Positions 41,032 to 43,146 of a DNA stretch of 43,146 bases are shown here, in pieces (the first letter of the stretch is position 1; each line of letters begins with the position of its first letter). Location of the stretch: contig DATLNE010000051.1 of NCBI GenBank assembly GCA_035536915.1, positions 1 through 43,146 on the forward strand, in the 5' to 3' direction. Made by a program: the position numbers and the translations under genes. This DNA comes from Acidimicrobiales bacterium. Its GTDB lineage: Bacteria; Actinomycetota; Acidimicrobiia; Acidimicrobiales; JAHWLA01. The notes under the pieces are model-generated. The model made no database searches. It saw only the letters and a program-made list of their open reading frames with translations, and had not been told where the DNA came from.

Positions 41032-42152
41032 CAGCGACGCTTCTCCTTGCGCAAGTCGAAGGCAATCTTCACGGCGCCGCGGGACCCCGCGGCAGCCGCG
41101 TGGTCGACGGCCTCACGGAACCGTTCGAGCGGATAGAGGGCCGACACCAGCCGGTCGAGCCGGGCCGAGCGCACCAGGTCGAAGGCGGTGCCGAAGTCGT
41201 CGGCCGTGTAGGCGTAGGCGCCCACCAGGCCGACCTCGCGGTGCCACAACGAGGTGAGGTCGACGGTGAGGCGGCCGGGCATGCCGACGAGCACGATGGT
41301 GCCGCCGGGGGCGACGATGTTGAGAGCTTGGGCCAGCGACGCTTCCGACCCCACGCAGTCGACGACGGTGGGCACGCCGCCGGTCAACTGCCCGCCCGCC
41401 ACGAACGACGACGTAGCGGTGCGCACGGCGCGGTCGAGCTCGCCGGGGGCGACCACCCGAGCGCCCAGCTCGCGGGCGAAGGCGCGTTGTTCGGGGTGCT
41501 TGGCGGCCACCACGACTCGGCGGCCGCGTAGGGCGGCAACGGTACAGAGGCCGAGCGTCCCCGCTCCGATGACGGCTACATCGTCGGTGGTGACGAAGCG
41601 CGCCGCGTGCACGGCGCACGCCGTGGGTTCGACCATGACGGCGGCTTCGTCGGACAGGTCGTCGGGCACCCGGTGCAACTGCGAGTCATGCGCCACCAAC
41701 GTGGTGCCCCACCCGCCGCCGGTGTCGGCGCAGAAGCCGGTCTGAAGGCCGGGGGAGAGGTGCCCGAAGGCAATGCGCTCGCACAGGTTGGTGCGGCCTG
41801 CGCTGCACTGGGCGCAGGCGGTGCCCCGGGTGGCGCACTTGAGCACGGGCTCGACGACCACGCGGGTGCCGTCGTCGAGCTCGCCCACGACCTCGTGGCC
41901 GGGCACGAACGGGAAGCTGACGATGGGCTCGAAGTACCGCGAGCTGGTGCCGTCGATGGTGGCGAGGTCGGATCCGCAGATGCCCGCCAGGCGCGGCCGG
42001 ACCCGCCGCCAGCCTTCGCCCGGAAGTTGGGGTTCATCGATATCCGCCAGATGCAGCGGGCCGACGCGGGCCGCTGTCGCCGACGACCACAAGGCGGCAA
42101 GTTTCGCCGCGGCGTACTTCGGCACCGATCGTTCGTAGACGAGGGCCTTCAT
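41031..42152 (-). CDS. Zinc-dependent alcohol dehydrogenase (MDR family)
   Basis: A 373-residue medium-chain dehydrogenase. Catalytic zinc ligands are Cys59 (GICGSD), His86-Glu87 (PGHE) and a later Glu in MVEPTACAVH. Structural-zinc cysteines are 106, 113, 116 and 124. The nucleotide-binding VIGAGTLGLCTV follows. ATG 42152 overlaps the FAR/HAD stop by 4 bp, and its own TGA overlaps the LarA-like ATG, so translation is coupled through the operon. It probably interconverts an alcohol and a ketone or aldehyde made or used by its neighbours. Confidence 0.94.
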   Translation of the reverse strand: MKALVYERSVPKYAAAKLAALWSSATAARVGPLHLADIDEPQLPGEGWRRVRPRLAGICGSDLATIDGTSSRYFEPIVSFPFVPGHEVVGELDDGTRVVVEPVLKCATRGTACAQCSAGRTNLCERIAFGHLSPGLQTGFCADTGGGWGTTLVAHDSQLHRVPDDLSDEAAVMVEPTACAVHAARFVTTDDVAVIGAGTLGLCTVAALRGRRVVVAAKHPEQRAFARELGARVVAPGELDRAVRTATSSFVAGGQLTGGVPTVVDCVGSEASLAQALNIVAPGGTIVLVGMPGRLTVDLTSLWHREVGLVGAYAYTADDFGTAFDLVRSARLDRLVSALYPLERFREAVDHAAAAGSRGAVKIAFDLRKEKRR

Positions 42153-43146
42153 CGCGAGCGGCCACCCGCGGCCGGCGTCCGTGTTCGCCATCTCGGTGCC
42201 ATCGGCAGCAACGGCCGTGGTGCTCCCGGCGCCTTCGTCCAGTGCTCGACATGCCAGCCGCGGCGGCGGGCGATGGTGGCCAGCTTGGCCTCGGGGTTGA
42301 CTGCGACGGGATGGCCCACGGCCTCGAGCATCGGCAGGTCGCTGGCGGAGTCCGCGTAGGCGACTGACTCCGCGAGGTCGAGCCCTTCCGCGGCGGCGTA
42401 GTCGGCCATGATCAGGGCGCGCGCTTCTCCGGTTGGCGGTGCATTGTCCAGCTCGCCCGAGAGGCGTCCGTCGACCTCGCCCAAGCGGGCGCACACGATG
42501 TCGTCGAAGAGGGGCGCAAGCGGGGCGACGAGGAAGTCCAGTGCACCGGTAATGAGCAGGGTGCGATGCCCGAGGGCCCGATGCTCGCGGACGCGCCGGA
42601 TGCCAGCGGGGAAAGCCTTGGTCAGAATCACATCAGTGAACAGATCCCACGCGTCAGCGCGCAGCCGGTCGGCGGGCGCGCCCTCGTACCTGCGGTAGAA
42701 GTGGCGTAAGAAGTCGCCGCGGTCGCGCCGGTCGAGGGCCAGCAGTCCGGGCGCTTGGCGCAGGGTCTTGAGCACGAAGCGAACCCGGTCGTCGTCGTCG
42801 AGATGCCTGGTGGCCATCCACGCGTACGACTCGACGACATTCGACGCGATGAGGGTGTTCTCGAGGTCGAAGGCGGCGAGATGGCGTTCGGGCGCGAGAA
42901 CAGCTTTGCGGCCCCGGTCTTCACGCGTCGGGCCCTCACGGCGGCCGCCCGCGGTGCGAACGCGCGCATGCACGACGATCGACGGCAGGTGCACCTGCTG
43001 CACATACGCGGGCCAGTCGATGACCGCAGGGTCGAAGCCGAACTCGGCGCGATCGGCCTGGGTGAGCGACTCGCTGAGCGCGACCAGCCGATCGACCCGG
43101 AAGATCGCTTCGGTTTCGGTGTACGCGCCGTACAGCTGCACGTAGC
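42149..43146 (-). CDS. Fatty-acyl-CoA reductase / HAD-IB fusion (5' end outside the window)
   Basis: The gene runs off the right edge, so its start is missing. The visible 332 residues begin in a segment of the male-sterility/fatty-acyl-CoA-reductase C-terminal type (YGAYTETEAIFRVDRLVALS, then FGFDPAVIDWPAYVQQVHLP). After an Arg/Gly linker comes a HAD-IB phosphatase domain: AAFDLENTLIASNVV (motif I with Glu in place of the usual second Asp), LLITGALDFLVAPL and SVAYADSASDLPML. In the actinobacterial fusions of this kind the missing N-terminus is an SDR reductase that makes alcohols or aldehydes from acyl-CoA. It is first visible gene of the overlapping operon with ADH, LarA-like and PlsC. Confidence 0.85.
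   Translation of the reverse strand, partial: YVQLYGAYTETEAIFRVDRLVALSESLTQADRAEFGFDPAVIDWPAYVQQVHLPSIVVHARVRTAGGRREGPTREDRGRKAVLAPERHLAAFDLENTLIASNVVESYAWMATRHLDDDDRVRFVLKTLRQAPGLLALDRRDRGDFLRHFYRRYEGAPADRLRADAWDLFTDVILTKAFPAGIRRVREHRALGHRTLLITGALDFLVAPLAPLFDDIVCARLGEVDGRLSGELDNAPPTGEARALIMADYAAAEGLDLAESVAYADSASDLPMLEAVGHPVAVNPEAKLATIARRRGWHVEHWTKAPGAPRPLLPMAPRWRTRTPAAGGRSR

Overview
The window is about 43 kb of a high-G+C (by eye about 70 %) bacterial chromosome. Frequent GTG/TTG starts, threonine-rich wall or secreted proteins, several CoA-ester genes and many overlapping start/stop codons point to an actinomycete, and the gene mix fits the Acidimicrobiia best. That placement is inference; there is no rRNA or other decisive marker. 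There is one tRNA (Val, anticodon GAC), no CRISPR array and no intact insertion sequence.

Region 1 (46-11279) is a CoA-ester catabolic neighbourhood: two short-chain dehydrogenases, an LCAD-like acyl-CoA dehydrogenase, an EthD-like small protein, a large LuxR-type (LAL) ATPase regulator, a beta-lactamase-fold protein whose catalytic Ser and Lys are replaced, an unrecognised protein, and two different CoA ligases. Five transcription units, including the first gene of region 2, carry a similar 21-bp element ending in CCC or CCCC, 64-95 bp before their start codons.

Region 2 (11409-21972) is one tightly packed transport operon of unusual build. It encodes two exported proteins, a LivH-LivM-LivG triple fusion with a Cys/His-rich tail, a lipoprotein, a fusion of a 12-TM MFS-like carrier with a LivF ATPase, a membrane-tethered LivK-like binding protein with a polyglycine linker, and a cupin. 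An enoyl-CoA hydratase follows and a strong hairpin ends the run. It looks like a hybrid ABC/MFS importer for an organic acid that the neighbouring CoA ligases and beta-oxidation-type enzymes would use.

Region 3 (22001-24865, minus strand) pairs a 212-residue Ala/Asp/Ile-rich repeat protein with a 739-residue M50 (site-2 type) metalloprotease. The protease has a PqqD/RRE-like N-terminus, an HEFGH active site, a CxxC-bearing extracellular domain and a Thr/Ser tail. This looks like a substrate/maturase pair and is the best candidate here for an undescribed system. Its promoter resembles a SigB/SigF type. Divergent from it are an ArsR-type repressor and a VOC protein.

Region 4 (25654-29181) holds a TSUP transporter with a three-half-site operator cluster, an AbiEi/AbiEii toxin-antitoxin pair with a perfect operator palindrome, possible insertion-sequence-end remnants, tRNA-Val and a hemerythrin protein with its own SigB-like promoter.

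Region 5 (29315-35141) carries a PhyH dioxygenase, a LysR regulator, a HAD-PlsC fusion, a secreted six-repeat propeller/GH25-like protein, and a small exported cysteine-rich protein bracketed by copies of a 16-bp repeat. The downstream copy forms an 18-bp hairpin.

Region 6 (35148-43146) has aconitase and a divergent GntR regulator with only 20 bp between their start codons, a MOSC protein, and a minus-strand operon in which every gene overlaps the next: a fatty-acyl-CoA-reductase/HAD fusion (cut by the window end), a zinc dehydrogenase, a LarA-like protein and a PlsC acyltransferase.
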